From Streptomyces actuosus (GTDB lineage Bacteria > Actinomycetota > Actinomycetes > Streptomycetales > Streptomycetaceae): a DNA stretch of 64,000 nt. Shown piece by piece: positions 25,258-34,891 of the stretch. Under the pieces are notes generated by a model that did not search any database, was not told the origin of the DNA, and saw only the letters and a list, made by a program, of their open reading frames with translations. Position 1 is the first letter of the stretch; each line of letters opens with the position of its first letter. Made by a program: the position numbers and the translations under genes. The stretch covers positions 1 through 64,000 of the forward strand of contig NZ_JAFFZS010000037.1 of NCBI RefSeq assembly GCF_016921115.1, written 5' to 3'.

Positions 25258-28200
25258 GTGAGCTATCTGCGCCTGCCCCACCTCCACGGTGATCTGCTGT
25301 GCTTCGTGGCCGAGGACGACCTCTGGCTGGCTCCCCTCGACGGTCCGGACCGTGCCTGGCGGCTCACCGTCGACCGGACCAAGACCGGCCACCCGCGCTT
25401 CTCGCCCGACGGCCGCAGCATCGCGTACACCTCGTGGCGCAGCCTGGCGCCCGAGATCCACCTGGTCGGAACGGACGGCGGGGAGAGCCTCCGGCTGACG
25501 AACTGGGGCAGCGCCGACACCCAGGTACGCGGCTGGACCCCGGACGGCGACATCCTCGCCGTCGCCTCGCACGGCGAGCCCTTCCCGCACTTCACGTGGG
25601 CCTACAAGATCGCCACCGAGGACGACCCGGGCCGCAAGCTGCCCTGGGGCCCGGTCTCCGACATCCAGGTGGCCGACCTCGACGGCGAGCGCAGGACCCT
25701 GCTGCTCACGGGCACCCCGCCGCACGAGCCGGCCGCCTGGAAGCGGTACCGGGGCGGGGCCACGGGACGCCTGTGGCTGCACGGCGAGCGACTGCTGCCG
25801 GAGCTCGGCGGCCACCTCCACTCCCCCATGTTCGTCGCCGGCCGGATCGCCTTCCTCTCCGACCACGAGGGCGTCGGCAACCTCTACTCCTGCGCCCACG
25901 ACGGCTCCGACCTGCGCCGCCACACCGACCACGACGCCTTCTACGCCCGGCACGCCGCCGGCGACGGCACCCGTGTGGTGTACCAGTGCGCGGGCGACCT
26001 GTGGCTGGTGGACGACCTGTCACCGGACGCGCTGCCGCGCCGCCTGGACGTGCGACTGTCCGGGCCGCGCGCGGGGCGCCGCCACTACCAGGTCCCGGCG
26101 TCCCAGCACGTGGACGGCCTCTCCGTCGACGAGACGGGCCGGGCCAGCGCCGTCGTCGTCCGCGGCAGCCTGTACTGGCTCACCCATCGCGACGGCCCCG
26201 CCCGCACCCTCACCGACACCCCCGGGGTGCGGGTGCGGCTGCCGGAGATGCTGGGCTCGACCGGGCAGGTCGCCTACGTCACCGACGCCGACGGCGCGGA
26301 CGCGATCGAGATCGCCTACCTGCCCCGCGCGACCGGCGACCGTGCGCCGCGCCGGCTGGCCTCCGGTGAACTGGGCCGCGTACTGGAGATGGTGTCCGAC
26401 CCCACGGGCGAACGCGTCGCCGTCGCCGCGCACGACGGGCGGCTGCTCCTCCTGGACGTCACCGAGGACTCCAACGGCGAGGTCGCCGAGCTGATCCGGT
26501 CCGGCAACGGCCCCGTGCGCGACCTGTCCTTCGCCCCGGACGGCTCCTGGCTGACCTGGTCGCACCCGGGCGTCGGCCGGTCCCTGCGGCAGATCCGGCT
26601 GGCCCGGATGAAGGACCGCCTGATCGTCGACGTGACCAACGGCCGCTTCGAGGACGAGAACCCGGTCTTCACCCGCGACGGCCGCTATCTCGCCTTCCTG
26701 TCCTGGCGCGGCTTCGACCCCGTCTACGACGTCCACACCGGCGACCTGTCCTTCCCGCTGGGCTGCCGCCCCTACCTCGTCCCCCTGTCCTCCGCCACGC
26801 CCTCCCCGTTCGCGCTGAACCCCGAGGGGCGGCCGGCCGCCGGGGGCCTGGACCCGGTGGAGGACGAGGAGACCGGCGACAACAGCACGGTGACGGTGGA
26901 GGTGGCGGGCCTGGAGAGCAGGGTGACCCCGTTCCCGGTCGCGGCCTCCAAGTACTCGGGGCTGCGCCCGGTGGCGGGCGGCGGACTGGTCTGGCTGCGC
27001 TGGCCGATCTCCGGCGCGCTGGGCGAGACGTTCGCCAACCCCGGCGACCCCAGCGAGCGCCCGACGCTGGAGCACTTCAACCCCACCCGGGCGAAGAAGT
27101 CCGAACTCGTCGGCCACCTGGACTGGTTCGCCGTCAGCGGCGACGGCACCCGGCTGGTCGTCATGGACGAGGGCGACCTGAGGGCCGTGCCCGCCACCGA
27201 GTCCGGCGAGGGCGACACCACCACCTGGATCGACCTGCGCCGCATCCTCCACGAGGTCGACCCGCCCGCCGAGTGGCGCCAGTCCTACGAGGAGGCCGGC
27301 CGGCTCGTCCGCGCCTACTTCTGGGACCCGGGGATGAGCGGCGTCGACTGGGACGGCGTGCTCGCGCAGTACCGGCCGCTGGTCGAACGGGTCGCCTCCC
27401 CCGACGAGTTCGCCGACCTGCTGCGCGAGGTGCTCGGCGAACTGGGCACCTCCCACGCCTACGTCTCCGCCGCCCGCCGCAACGAGGGCCCGGCGCACTA
27501 CCAGCGCTGGCAGGGCCTCCTCGGCGCCAACTTCGTCCGCCGGGAAGCCGGGTGGACGGTGAAGCGGATCCTGCCGGGCGACTCCTCCGACTCCAGGGCG
27601 CGCTCACCGCTGGCCGGCACGGGCATCCGCGAGGGCGCCGTCCTCACCCATGTCGACGGGCGCCCGGTGGACCGGGCGACCGGACCGTACCCGCTGCTGG
27701 CGGGCTCGGGGGGCACGACGGTGGAGCTGACGTTCACCCCGGCGGAAGGGGTCGCCGGCCGCGCCCGCCGCGTCGCGGTCGTCCCCCTCGTCGACGAACG
27801 CCCGCTGCGCTACCAGGACTGGGTCGCCAAACGCCGTGGCGTCGTGAGGCAGTTGAGCGACGGCCGGTGCGGCTACCTGCACATCCCCGACATGGGCGGC
27901 TCCGGCTGGGCGCAGTTCAACCGGGACCTGCGCATGGAGGTGTCCCGGCCCGCGCTCATCGTGGACGTGCGCGGCAACGCCGGCGGGCACATCAGCGAAC
28001 TGGTCGTCGAGAAACTCACCCGCACGATCGTCGGCTGGGACCTGACGAGGAACGCCCAGCCCGTTTCGTACGCCTCCAACGCGCCGCGCGGCCCGGTCGT
28101 GGCCCTGTGCGACGAGTCGACGTCCTCCGACGGCGACATGATCATCGCCGCGTTCGAGCTGCTGGACCTGGGGCCCGTGGTCGGGCAGCGGACCTGGGGC

Positions 28201-28494
28201 GGCGTCGTCGGCATGACCGGCCGCCACCGCCTCGGCGACGGCACGGTGATCACGGTGCCGATGAACGCGGCCTGGTTCGACGCCTACGGCTGGTCGGTGG
28301 AGAACCAGGGCGTCAGTCCCGACGTCGAGGCCCTGCGCACCCCCCTCGACTGGGCCGAGGGCCGGCACGCCCAACTCGACGACGCGGTCCGACTCGCCCT
28401 GGAACTGCTGGAGTCCAACCCGCCGGCCACACCTCCGGACTACCGGGACGTACCCGACAGGTCCCGCCCCAAGCTGCCGCCGCGCAGCGGTTGA
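25258..28494 (+). CDS. Tricorn protease homologue (peptidase S41-type)
   Basis: This 1078-residue cytoplasmic protease has an N-terminal six-bladed propeller (FSPDGRSIAYTS, FTRDGRYLAFLS), a seven-bladed propeller, a PDZ-like region near 790-850 and a C-terminal S41 serine-protease domain. Candidate catalytic residues are His733 in GTSHAYV, Ser956/957 in STSSDGD and Glu1015 in VENQGV, close to Thermoplasma His746, Ser965 and Glu1023. It degrades proteasome-released peptides. The GTG at 25258 begins the conserved SYLRLPHL start; the upstream ribosome site is poor. Confidence 0.93.
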   Translation: MSYLRLPHLHGDLLCFVAEDDLWLAPLDGPDRAWRLTVDRTKTGHPRFSPDGRSIAYTSWRSLAPEIHLVGTDGGESLRLTNWGSADTQVRGWTPDGDILAVASHGEPFPHFTWAYKIATEDDPGRKLPWGPVSDIQVADLDGERRTLLLTGTPPHEPAAWKRYRGGATGRLWLHGERLLPELGGHLHSPMFVAGRIAFLSDHEGVGNLYSCAHDGSDLRRHTDHDAFYARHAAGDGTRVVYQCAGDLWLVDDLSPDALPRRLDVRLSGPRAGRRHYQVPASQHVDGLSVDETGRASAVVVRGSLYWLTHRDGPARTLTDTPGVRVRLPEMLGSTGQVAYVTDADGADAIEIAYLPRATGDRAPRRLASGELGRVLEMVSDPTGERVAVAAHDGRLLLLDVTEDSNGEVAELIRSGNGPVRDLSFAPDGSWLTWSHPGVGRSLRQIRLARMKDRLIVDVTNGRFEDENPVFTRDGRYLAFLSWRGFDPVYDVHTGDLSFPLGCRPYLVPLSSATPSPFALNPEGRPAAGGLDPVEDEETGDNSTVTVEVAGLESRVTPFPVAASKYSGLRPVAGGGLVWLRWPISGALGETFANPGDPSERPTLEHFNPTRAKKSELVGHLDWFAVSGDGTRLVVMDEGDLRAVPATESGEGDTTTWIDLRRILHEVDPPAEWRQSYEEAGRLVRAYFWDPGMSGVDWDGVLAQYRPLVERVASPDEFADLLREVLGELGTSHAYVSAARRNEGPAHYQRWQGLLGANFVRREAGWTVKRILPGDSSDSRARSPLAGTGIREGAVLTHVDGRPVDRATGPYPLLAGSGGTTVELTFTPAEGVAGRARRVAVVPLVDERPLRYQDWVAKRRGVVRQLSDGRCGYLHIPDMGGSGWAQFNRDLRMEVSRPALIVDVRGNAGGHISELVVEKLTRTIVGWDLTRNAQPVSYASNAPRGPVVALCDESTSSDGDMIIAAFELLDLGPVVGQRTWGGVVGMTGRHRLGDGTVITVPMNAAWFDAYGWSVENQGVSPDVEALRTPLDWAEGRHAQLDDAVRLALELLESNPPATPPDYRDVPDRSRPKLPPRSG

Positions 28495-28801
28495 CGCCTG
28501 CCGGGGAGGTTCCGCACGGGGCGAGCGCCGCGGACCGAGCCCGGCGGACGCCGGGGAGGAGCGGCAGCGAGCGAATCGGGGAACGGGGACGGGCGGCGTG
28601 GTGGGGCCGGAGCGGGAGCAGCCGGGGCGACAGGCCGGGTGACCGTGGGGCCGGAGCGAGCGTGCCGTCGGCGCCATGGGGCCGGAGCGGGAGCCGCGGA
28701 GGAATCGTGGCGTCGGGCACCCGGTGCCGCCGAGCCCTCGACCGGCACGAGGTGCACCCGACGGTCAGCGACGGTGAACGACCGTACGGGCGCGGGGCCC
28801 T

Positions 28802-28831
28802 CCGTTCTCCGCGGACGTCCGCAGAGAACGG
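28802..28831. terminator. Inverted repeat, possible tricorn terminator
   Basis: CCGTTCTC-C-GCGGAC pairs with GTCCGC-A-GAGAACGG with a single mismatch pair and no loop spacer. It is placed to end plus-strand transcription. Confidence 0.6.
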
Positions 28832-28864
28832 AGGCAGCGCACCGGCGGCGCGGCCGGAACGCGG

Positions 28865-28899
28865 CGCGGGGCGCCCCCGAGGGAAGGGGGCGCCCCGCG
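28865..28899 (-). terminator. Terminator after the small hydrophilic protein gene
   Basis: CGCGGGGCGCCCCC pairs with GGGGGCGCCCCGCG around a seven- to eight-base loop, 28 bases past the stop at 28927 on the minus strand. Confidence 0.75.
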
Positions 28900-28926
28900 T
28901 CGAGCGGAACAGGCCGAGCGGAGCGG

Positions 28927-29118
28927 CTACGCGTCGTAGTCCTGGTCGAACTGCTCCTGCATCTCCCGGTCCGTGTCCTCCATCTCCTGGCGGCCACGCT
29001 CGGGCTGCTGGCGCTGCGGGCTGCGCCGGCCGGACTTCTCGCGGCTCTCGCCGACCTTGTCCTTGGCCTGCTGCTGCCACTGCTCCGCCTGGTCCTGGAA
29101 CTTGTCCTTCATGCCCAT
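28927..29118 (-). CDS. Small hydrophilic, glutamine-rich helical protein
   Basis: This 63-residue protein is almost entirely charged or polar (MGMKDKFQDQAEQWQQQAKD, then Arg/Glu/Gln-rich, ending FDQDYDA). It resembles short CsbD-like or stress-induced proteins of Streptomyces, but I cannot assign a family firmly. AGGAG lies upstream of the ATG. No cysteines or membrane segment. It probably forms one amphipathic helix. Confidence 0.65.
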   Translation of the reverse strand: MGMKDKFQDQAEQWQQQAKDKVGESREKSGRRSPQRQQPERGRQEMEDTDREMQEQFDQDYDA

Positions 29119-29224
29119 GTGGGTTCACTCCTGTGTGGGTGAGGGGACGGCCTCCGACCGGCCGGATCCGGCGGCGGTGGGGCCTCGACCAGACTCACAC
29201 GGGCAGTCACGCGCCGCATGTCGA

Positions 29225-30127
29225 TCACTCACGCTCCGTAGCGGCCCCCGTGGTGGAGGTCCGCTCCCGCTCGTCGGCGGCTCCGCCCGCGCCCACCAGC
29301 CCGGTCCGCATGCCCTCCAGCCGGTCCGCGAAGCGCCGCATCTCACGCTGCCCGACGGTGCCGATGAGCCCCGGCAGGTACCCGCGCACGCCCTGCATCC
29401 CCCGCAGCCACCACTGGCCGTAGACATGGCTGGACCGCCGCTCGATCCCGGCGACGATCCGGTCGACCGCGGGTCCCAGCGGGTACGTCTTGTTCGACGG
29501 CCAGGGCAGTCGCTGCCGGAGTTCCCGCATGACGTCGTCCTGGTCGGCCCCGCGCACCATGTCGGTGTCGGTCCACGACAGGTAGCCGACGCCGACCCGG
29601 ACGCCCCTGTGGCCGACCTCGGCGCGCAGACTGTGGGCGTACGCCTCCACGCCCGACTTCGACGCGCAGTACGCGGTCATCATCGGCGCGGGCGTGATCG
29701 CGGCGAGGGAGGCGATCTGCAGCAGGTAGCCGCGGCTCTCCATCAGCACCGGCAGGAACGCGCGGGCCGTCACCGCCGACCCGATGAGGTTGACCTCGAT
29801 CACCCGGCGCCAGGCCTGCGGGTCGGAGTCGACGAAGGGCCCGCCGCTGGCGACACCGGCGTTGGCGACGACGACGTCGACCTTCCCGAACCGCTCCTTC
29901 GCCTCCTGCGCCACCCGCGCCATGGCCTCGTGGTCGGTGACGTCCGCGTGCCAGTGGCCGCTCTCACCGTGCAGCCGCCCGGCGACCTCCTTGAGGGCGT
30001 CCGGCTCCAGGCCGACCAGGGCGACCTTCGCACCGCGCGCGGAGAGCTTGCGGGCGAGCAACTCGCCGACGCCCCGCGCCGCGCCGGTGACGACCGCGAC
30101 CTGCCCCTCCAGGCTGACCCTGCTCAT
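29225..30127 (-). CDS. Short-chain dehydrogenase/reductase
   Basis: This 300-residue SDR has TGAARGVG at the cofactor loop, NAG at residue about 91, the catalytic Ser in IASLAA and the YCASK pair. The C-terminal 80 residues extend beyond a classical 250-residue SDR and end in a charged tail. The ATG overlaps the stop of the hydrolase gene (ATGA), making it the third gene of a coupled operon with the Baeyer-Villiger oxygenase. The operon probably oxidises a ketone, hydrolyses the ester and handles the alcohol. Confidence 0.9.
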   Translation of the reverse strand: MSRVSLEGQVAVVTGAARGVGELLARKLSARGAKVALVGLEPDALKEVAGRLHGESGHWHADVTDHEAMARVAQEAKERFGKVDVVVANAGVASGGPFVDSDPQAWRRVIEVNLIGSAVTARAFLPVLMESRGYLLQIASLAAITPAPMMTAYCASKSGVEAYAHSLRAEVGHRGVRVGVGYLSWTDTDMVRGADQDDVMRELRQRLPWPSNKTYPLGPAVDRIVAGIERRSSHVYGQWWLRGMQGVRGYLPGLIGTVGQREMRRFADRLEGMRTGLVGAGGAADERERTSTTGAATERE

Positions 30128-31224
30128 GCGCCCTCCTTGATCTGTGCGCCGGCGGCCTGCGCGCCGTCCGCACGCTGTCGTCCCTCCGCGCCCCGCGCGT
30201 GGGCGTTCTGCACCGCGTCCCGCACGTCCCCGTCAGCGGTGTCCGCGTTCCCGGCGTGCGGGCGCCCGGCATCCGCCTGCCCGGAGGTGTCCCGGACGTC
30301 CGTGGCCCGCGCGGCCACCAGGTGGGTCGCGACCAGCTCGCGGATCGCCTCGGTGACCACGTCCGGCGCCTCCACCGGCGTCATGTGGCCGAGCCCCGGC
30401 AGCTCCGTCAGTGAGGTGCACCGGGGCAGTGCAGCGGCCAGCGCCCGTGCGTGCACGGGCGGCGTGAGCCGGTCCGCGGTACCGACGACGACCGCCGCAG
30501 GCACCCGCAACTCCCGTACCCCGTGGTCGAGATCGAGCCGCGCCAGCACCTGCGACCAGGCATGGCGGACCGTGCGCGGGCAGGCGTGCACGATCCGCGC
30601 ACACGCCTCCACCATGTGCGGGGCCGAACCGGGGCCCATCGTCCCGTACTTGAGGACACGCCGGGCGAGCGGCGTGACGGGCCCGAGGGGGGCGCGGGAG
30701 CCGAGGACGTGCCGAGTCAGCCAGGTCCGCAGCCGCCCGGCCCGCAGCGGCACGACGGTGGACCGCGCGACCAGACGCGAACTGCCGGTACTGCACAGCA
30801 GAACCGCCGCCGCGTGCTCGCGGAAGGCCTCGCGCGCCGAGGCAGCCATCACCGTCATGCCGCCCATGGAGTGCCCGGCGATCACCGCCTTCTCACCGGG
30901 CGCGAGCGTGGCCGCGAGCACGGCCTCCAGGTCGTCGGCGAGCGCCCGGGTGCTGCACGCCGGGCTCGCCGGGCTGCGTCCGTGGCCGCGCTGGTCGTAG
31001 GCGATGACCCGGTGGTCGGCCGCCAGCAGGCGTATCTGCGCCGCCCAGAACGCGGTCGAGCAGGTCCATCCGTGCGCGAGGACGACCGTGGGTGCGGCCG
31101 GGTCGTCGACGGGGCCGTGCATCTCGACGTGCAGCCGCGCGCCGTCGGCGGAGACGGCGGTCAGCTCGCGCGCGGGCGCGGGCGGGGCGTAGGGCCCGGA
31201 GACCACGTGGGTGAGACGGCTCAT
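30124..31224 (-). CDS. Alpha/beta hydrolase
   Basis: The 366-residue protein has the alpha/beta hydrolase fold. HGWTCSTAFW forms the oxyanion region, YDQRGHGRS follows, GHSMGG holds the nucleophile Ser near residue 125, and GLGHMTPVEAP holds the catalytic His. It starts in a four-base overlap with the upstream oxygenase gene and ends in one with the SDR gene. It could hydrolyse the ester or lactone made by the oxygenase. The last 60 residues are a polar Ala/Asp/Gly-rich tail. Confidence 0.9.
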   Translation of the reverse strand: MSRLTHVVSGPYAPPAPARELTAVSADGARLHVEMHGPVDDPAAPTVVLAHGWTCSTAFWAAQIRLLAADHRVIAYDQRGHGRSPASPACSTRALADDLEAVLAATLAPGEKAVIAGHSMGGMTVMAASAREAFREHAAAVLLCSTGSSRLVARSTVVPLRAGRLRTWLTRHVLGSRAPLGPVTPLARRVLKYGTMGPGSAPHMVEACARIVHACPRTVRHAWSQVLARLDLDHGVRELRVPAAVVVGTADRLTPPVHARALAAALPRCTSLTELPGLGHMTPVEAPDVVTEAIRELVATHLVAARATDVRDTSGQADAGRPHAGNADTADGDVRDAVQNAHARGAEGRQRADGAQAAGAQIKEGA

Positions 31225-32915
31225 GCGGCAGTCCCCCGGGCCTCGCCGGAGGCCTGCTGCGCGGGTGCCGCGGAGGCCTCCCGCGCAGCTGCCCCCGAAG
31301 CCTTCTGCGCCGGCGCCTTCTGCGCGCGGGCCTTCCTCCGGGGGCCGTTCGCCTCGGGGGCCTTCCCGCCGGGGACGACGCCGTCGGGGACGATGCCGTC
31401 GGCCGCCTTCTCGCCGAGGGTCTTCCGCCCGGGGGTACGGTCGGCGGAGGGGCGCAGCACCTGGTACTCCGAGAGGTCCACGCCGCGTGTCGCCCGCCGG
31501 AACTCGCTCGTCGTCCCCGGCCAGACGGTGGTGTTGCGTCCGCTCGCGTCGAGGTACCAGCTGGTGCAGCCGCCCGTGTTCCACACCGTCCGCTTCATGC
31601 ACTCCTGCACCCGGCGGTTCCAGGCGTGCACGGCGCTCGGGCGCGCGTCGAGGGCGGCACGGCCGCCGAGCACGTCCAACTGGCGCATGAAGTCGGCCAG
31701 ATAGTTCAGCTGGGACTCGATCATGAGGATCATCGAGGAGTTCCCGAGGCCGGTGTTGGGCCCGATGATCGTCATCCAGTTCGGGAAGCCCGCGGCGGAG
31801 GCGCCGCGCAGGGCCTCCATGCCGTCGGTCCAGGTCTCGGCGAGCGTGCGGCCGTCGGCGCCGACGACCCGCTCGGCGATCGGCATGTCCGTGACGTGGA
31901 AGCCGGTACCGAAGATGATCACATCGGCCTCGGTCTCGGTGCCGTCGGCGGCGACGACGGTGGACCCGCGGACCTCGCTGAGCCCACTGGCGACGACGTC
32001 CACGTTGGGCTGCGCGAGCGCCGGGTAGTAGGTGCTCGACAGCAGGATCCGCTTGCAGCCGATGCGGTAGTCCGGAGTGAGCTTGGCGCGCAGCGCGGGG
32101 TCCTTGATGGCGCGTGCCATGTTGCGCTCGGCGAGCCGCTCGATGAAGCCGAGCTCGTTCGGGTGCTTGGTGAAGGCCTGGACCTGGAGCTCGCGCAGTC
32201 CCCACAGCAGCCCGCGGCGCAGCTGGGTGGTGAACGGCAGCTGCCGGTGCAGCCCGCGCTCGAACCCGCCGATGGCGCGGTCGACGCGGGGCATGACCCA
32301 GGCCGGGGTGCGCTGGAAGAGCGTCAGCCGTCCGACCTTCGGCTGGATCGACGGCACGATCTGGATCGCGGACGCGCCGGTGCCGATCACCGCGACGCGT
32401 TTGCCGGCGAGGTCGTGGTCGTGGTCCCAGCGGGCGGAGTGGAAGACCTTGCCGGGGAACGAGTCGAGGCCGGGGATGTCGGGGATCTTCGGGTCGGAGA
32501 GCGGGCCGGTGGCGGAGACGACGACGTCCGCCGTGAGGTTGCCGCCGGTGGTCTCGATGATCCAGCGCAGCTGCTCGCCGTCCCAGGCCATCCGCTTCAC
32601 CTCGGAGTCGAAGCGGATGTGCGGGCGCAGCCCGAAGGTGTCCGTGACGCGCTCCAGGTAGGCGCGGATGTGCTCCTGCCCGGAGAAGGTGCGTGGCCAG
32701 TCGGGGTTGGGCGCGAAGGAGAAGGAGTACAGGTGGGACGGTACGTCGCAGGCGCAGCCGGGGTAGCTGTTGTCCCGCCAGGTGCCGCCGACGCTGCCCG
32801 CCCGCTCCAGGACGACGAAGTCGGTGATGCCCTCCCGTCGCAGCCGCACGGCGGCTCCGAGCCCGCCGAATCCGGACCCGATCACCGCCACCCGTACATG
32901 TTCGTGCTCAGCCAT
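31221..32915 (-). CDS. Baeyer-Villiger-type flavin monooxygenase
   Basis: The 564-residue flavoprotein has GSGFGGLG for FAD, a second GTGASAIQ loop for NADPH, and between them the Baeyer-Villiger fingerprint F-x-G-x-x-x-H-x-x-x-W in FPGKVFHSARW. It should insert oxygen into a ketone to give an ester or lactone. The last 80 residues are an odd low-complexity tail of Lys, Ala, Pro and Gly. ATG 32915 follows GGGAGGGG. It leads a coupled three-gene operon and is divergent from merR across a perfect palindrome. Confidence 0.92.
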   Translation of the reverse strand: MAEHEHVRVAVIGSGFGGLGAAVRLRREGITDFVVLERAGSVGGTWRDNSYPGCACDVPSHLYSFSFAPNPDWPRTFSGQEHIRAYLERVTDTFGLRPHIRFDSEVKRMAWDGEQLRWIIETTGGNLTADVVVSATGPLSDPKIPDIPGLDSFPGKVFHSARWDHDHDLAGKRVAVIGTGASAIQIVPSIQPKVGRLTLFQRTPAWVMPRVDRAIGGFERGLHRQLPFTTQLRRGLLWGLRELQVQAFTKHPNELGFIERLAERNMARAIKDPALRAKLTPDYRIGCKRILLSSTYYPALAQPNVDVVASGLSEVRGSTVVAADGTETEADVIIFGTGFHVTDMPIAERVVGADGRTLAETWTDGMEALRGASAAGFPNWMTIIGPNTGLGNSSMILMIESQLNYLADFMRQLDVLGGRAALDARPSAVHAWNRRVQECMKRTVWNTGGCTSWYLDASGRNTTVWPGTTSEFRRATRGVDLSEYQVLRPSADRTPGRKTLGEKAADGIVPDGVVPGGKAPEANGPRRKARAQKAPAQKASGAAAREASAAPAQQASGEARGTAA

Positions 32916-32948
32916 GCCGAAGCCCCTCCCACACCCGCTCCGCGACTC

Positions 32949-32966
32949 TGCCAGTGAACACTGGCA
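32949..32966. promoter_or_regulatory. Perfect palindrome between the oxygenase operon and merR
   Basis: TGCCAGTG and CACTGGCA flank a two-base centre in the 136-bp divergent region. It is a good candidate operator for the MerR regulator. Confidence 0.7.
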
Positions 32967-33051
32967 CAATGGGGAGCGTAGAGGAGCGGCGTACTCATGG
33001 GTAGAGGGCGGGGCGAGGAAAGTTACCCGCGGTACAACATAGGGTTCCGGT

Positions 33052-33804
33052 GTGGCAGAGAAGCGTGAATACCGCATGGAGGAGCTGGCGGAGCTGGCCG
33101 GCATCACGGTGCGCACCCTGCGCTTCTACCGCGAGCGCAAACTGATCCCACCACCTCGCCGCGAGGGCCGCATCGCCTGGTACGACGACCATCACCTGGC
33201 CCGCCTGCGCACCATCGCGGCGCTGCTCGAACGCGGCCACACCCTCAGCGGCATCGCGGAACTCGCCGAGGCCTTCGACCACGGCCGGGACGTGGCCGAC
33301 CTGCTCGGCGTCGGCACCCCCTCCGAGGAGGAGCCGGTCCGCCTCACCCCCGAGGAACTCGCCGCGCGTTTCGAGGGCGAGGTCACCCCGGAGAACCTGG
33401 CCGCCGCCATGGACCTCGGCTACCTCGGCACCGACGGCGACGAGATCGTCCACATCAGCCGCCGACTCCTCGACGTCTCCTCGGCCCTGGTCCGCGAGGG
33501 CATCCCGCTCGCCGAGGTCCTCTCGGCGGGCGCCCGCGTCCGCGAGCACGCCGACACCCTCGCCGAACTCTTCGCCGACCTGATCCTGCGGCACGGCCCG
33601 GAGGAGGACCTGCAGCGCCTGCGCCCGCTGGCCCGCAGCGTCGTGGACGCGGAACTCTCCCTCGCCCTGGACAGGCGGCTCAGCAAGCACCTCAGGGACG
33701 GACCCGGGCCGTCCCGACCGGGGCCGCCCGCAGCCGGCCCTGCCCGCACCCTGCCCGCCGACGGGCAGCCGACCCACCCGCGACCGGACGAGCCGGCCAC
33801 CTGA
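33052..33804 (+). CDS. MerR-family regulator
   Basis: The 250-residue protein has the MerR winged helix at its start (YRMEELAELAGITVRTLRFYRERKLIPPPRREGRIAWY). The long helical effector domain has no cysteine pattern for metals, so an organic ligand is likely. The GTG at 33052 has little Shine-Dalgarno; a TACAAC -10-like box lies 15-20 bases before, so the mRNA may be nearly leaderless. It probably controls the divergent oxygenase operon. The last 35 residues are Pro-rich and disordered. Confidence 0.88.
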   Translation: MAEKREYRMEELAELAGITVRTLRFYRERKLIPPPRREGRIAWYDDHHLARLRTIAALLERGHTLSGIAELAEAFDHGRDVADLLGVGTPSEEEPVRLTPEELAARFEGEVTPENLAAAMDLGYLGTDGDEIVHISRRLLDVSSALVREGIPLAEVLSAGARVREHADTLAELFADLILRHGPEEDLQRLRPLARSVVDAELSLALDRRLSKHLRDGPGPSRPGPPAAGPARTLPADGQPTHPRPDEPAT

Positions 33805-34087
33805 GCGAGGGCGTGGCGTGGGGCCGGGTCCGCGGGGTGAAGGCCGCAGAAGCGTGGAGTGAGGGCCGAGCGTGCGGGGGAAAGGCCGGGCACGCGGGGC
33901 AGAGGCTCAGGCCGCAGGTCTCGCGGACCGGGGCCACGCCGGGGCAGGGAGGCGAGAGCCGGGGCTCAAGAGGCGAGCCGTGACCCAGGGGCCGACCCAT
34001 GAGCCCGGGAAGCGGGCCCGTGATCCCGGAGGTGCGGACCCGTGATCCCGGAGGGGGCGAGCCGCGGCTCTGGCGGCGAGCCGGGAC
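33805..34087. other. Intergenic stretch with short direct repeats
   Basis: No gene seen. CCCGTGATCCCGGAGG is directly repeated near 34017 and 34038, and GGCGAGCCG recurs. It may be a degenerate repeat region between convergent genes. Confidence 0.5.
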
Positions 34088-34891
34088 CTACGCCTCGTAG
34101 ACGACCGTGACGGGCGCGTGGTCCGACCAGCGCTCGGCATGCGTCGCCGCCCGCTCCACGTACCCCTTGGCGGCCCTGCCCGCCAGCCCCGGGGTCGCGC
34201 AGTGGTAGTCGATCCGCCACCCCGAGTCGTTGTCGAAGGCCCGCCCCCGGTACGACCACCACGAGTACGGCCCCTCGACATCCGGGTGCAGCTCCCGCAC
34301 GACGTCCACATAACCGCCGTCGGCCGGGTCGAGCACCCGGGTGAGCCAGGCGCGCTCCTCGGGCAGGAAACCGGAGTTCTTGGTGTTGCCGCGCCAGTTC
34401 TTCAGGTCGGCCTGCTGATGGGCGATGTTCCAGTCGCCGCACACCAGGACCTCGCGCCCGCCGGCGGCGGCCCGCTCGCGCAATCCCTTCAGATACGCCA
34501 GGAACTCGCCCATGAAGCGGACCTTCTCGTCCTGCCGCGCGGTGCCGACCTCGCCGGAGGGCAGATAGAGGGAGGCGACGGTCACACCCGGCAGGTCGGC
34601 CTCGACGTACCGCCCGCCGCCGTCGAACTCGGCCGAGCCGAACCCGACCCGGACGCGGTCCGGCTCGCGCCGGGTGTACAGGGAGACGCCCGCACGGCCC
34701 TTGGCGGCGGCCGGCGCGTGCACCACGTGCCAGCCCTCCGGGGCACGCACCTGCTCGGGCAGCTGGTGCGGCTCGGCGCGCACCTCCTGCAGACACAGCA
34801 CATCGGCGTCCGTGCCGGCGAGCCACTCCACGAAGCCCTTCTTCGCGGCGGCGCGCAGCCCGTTCACGTTCACAGAGGTCACCGTCAGCAC
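34088..34891 (-). CDS. Exodeoxyribonuclease III (ExoA/XthA family)
   Basis: The 267-residue enzyme carries the exonuclease-endonuclease-phosphatase signature: SVNVNGLRAA at the start, LCLQEVRAE with the metal-binding Glu, the GDWNIAHQQ motif, and a terminal WSDHAPVTVVYE with the catalytic His. It nicks abasic sites and trims 3-prime blocked DNA ends in base excision repair. GTG 34891 was chosen because GAGGAG lies six bases upstream and the conserved TVTSVNVNG begins right after it. Confidence 0.93.
   Translation of the reverse strand: MLTVTSVNVNGLRAAAKKGFVEWLAGTDADVLCLQEVRAEPHQLPEQVRAPEGWHVVHAPAAAKGRAGVSLYTRREPDRVRVGFGSAEFDGGGRYVEADLPGVTVASLYLPSGEVGTARQDEKVRFMGEFLAYLKGLRERAAAGGREVLVCGDWNIAHQQADLKNWRGNTKNSGFLPEERAWLTRVLDPADGGYVDVVRELHPDVEGPYSWWSYRGRAFDNDSGWRIDYHCATPGLAGRAAKGYVERAATHAERWSDHAPVTVVYEA

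Larger units (their letters stand above)
28495..28926. other. Intergenic stretch with hairpins and short repeats
   Basis: No gene seen. TGGGGCCGGAGCG occurs three times (28602, 28646, 28677). Two long inverted repeats lie at 28802-28831 and 28865-28899. Confidence 0.6.

Noticed and set aside
28802..28831. Riboswitch or attenuator for the small hydrophilic protein gene
   Set aside because: The inverted repeats lie downstream of that minus-strand gene, not upstream, so they are more simply terminators.
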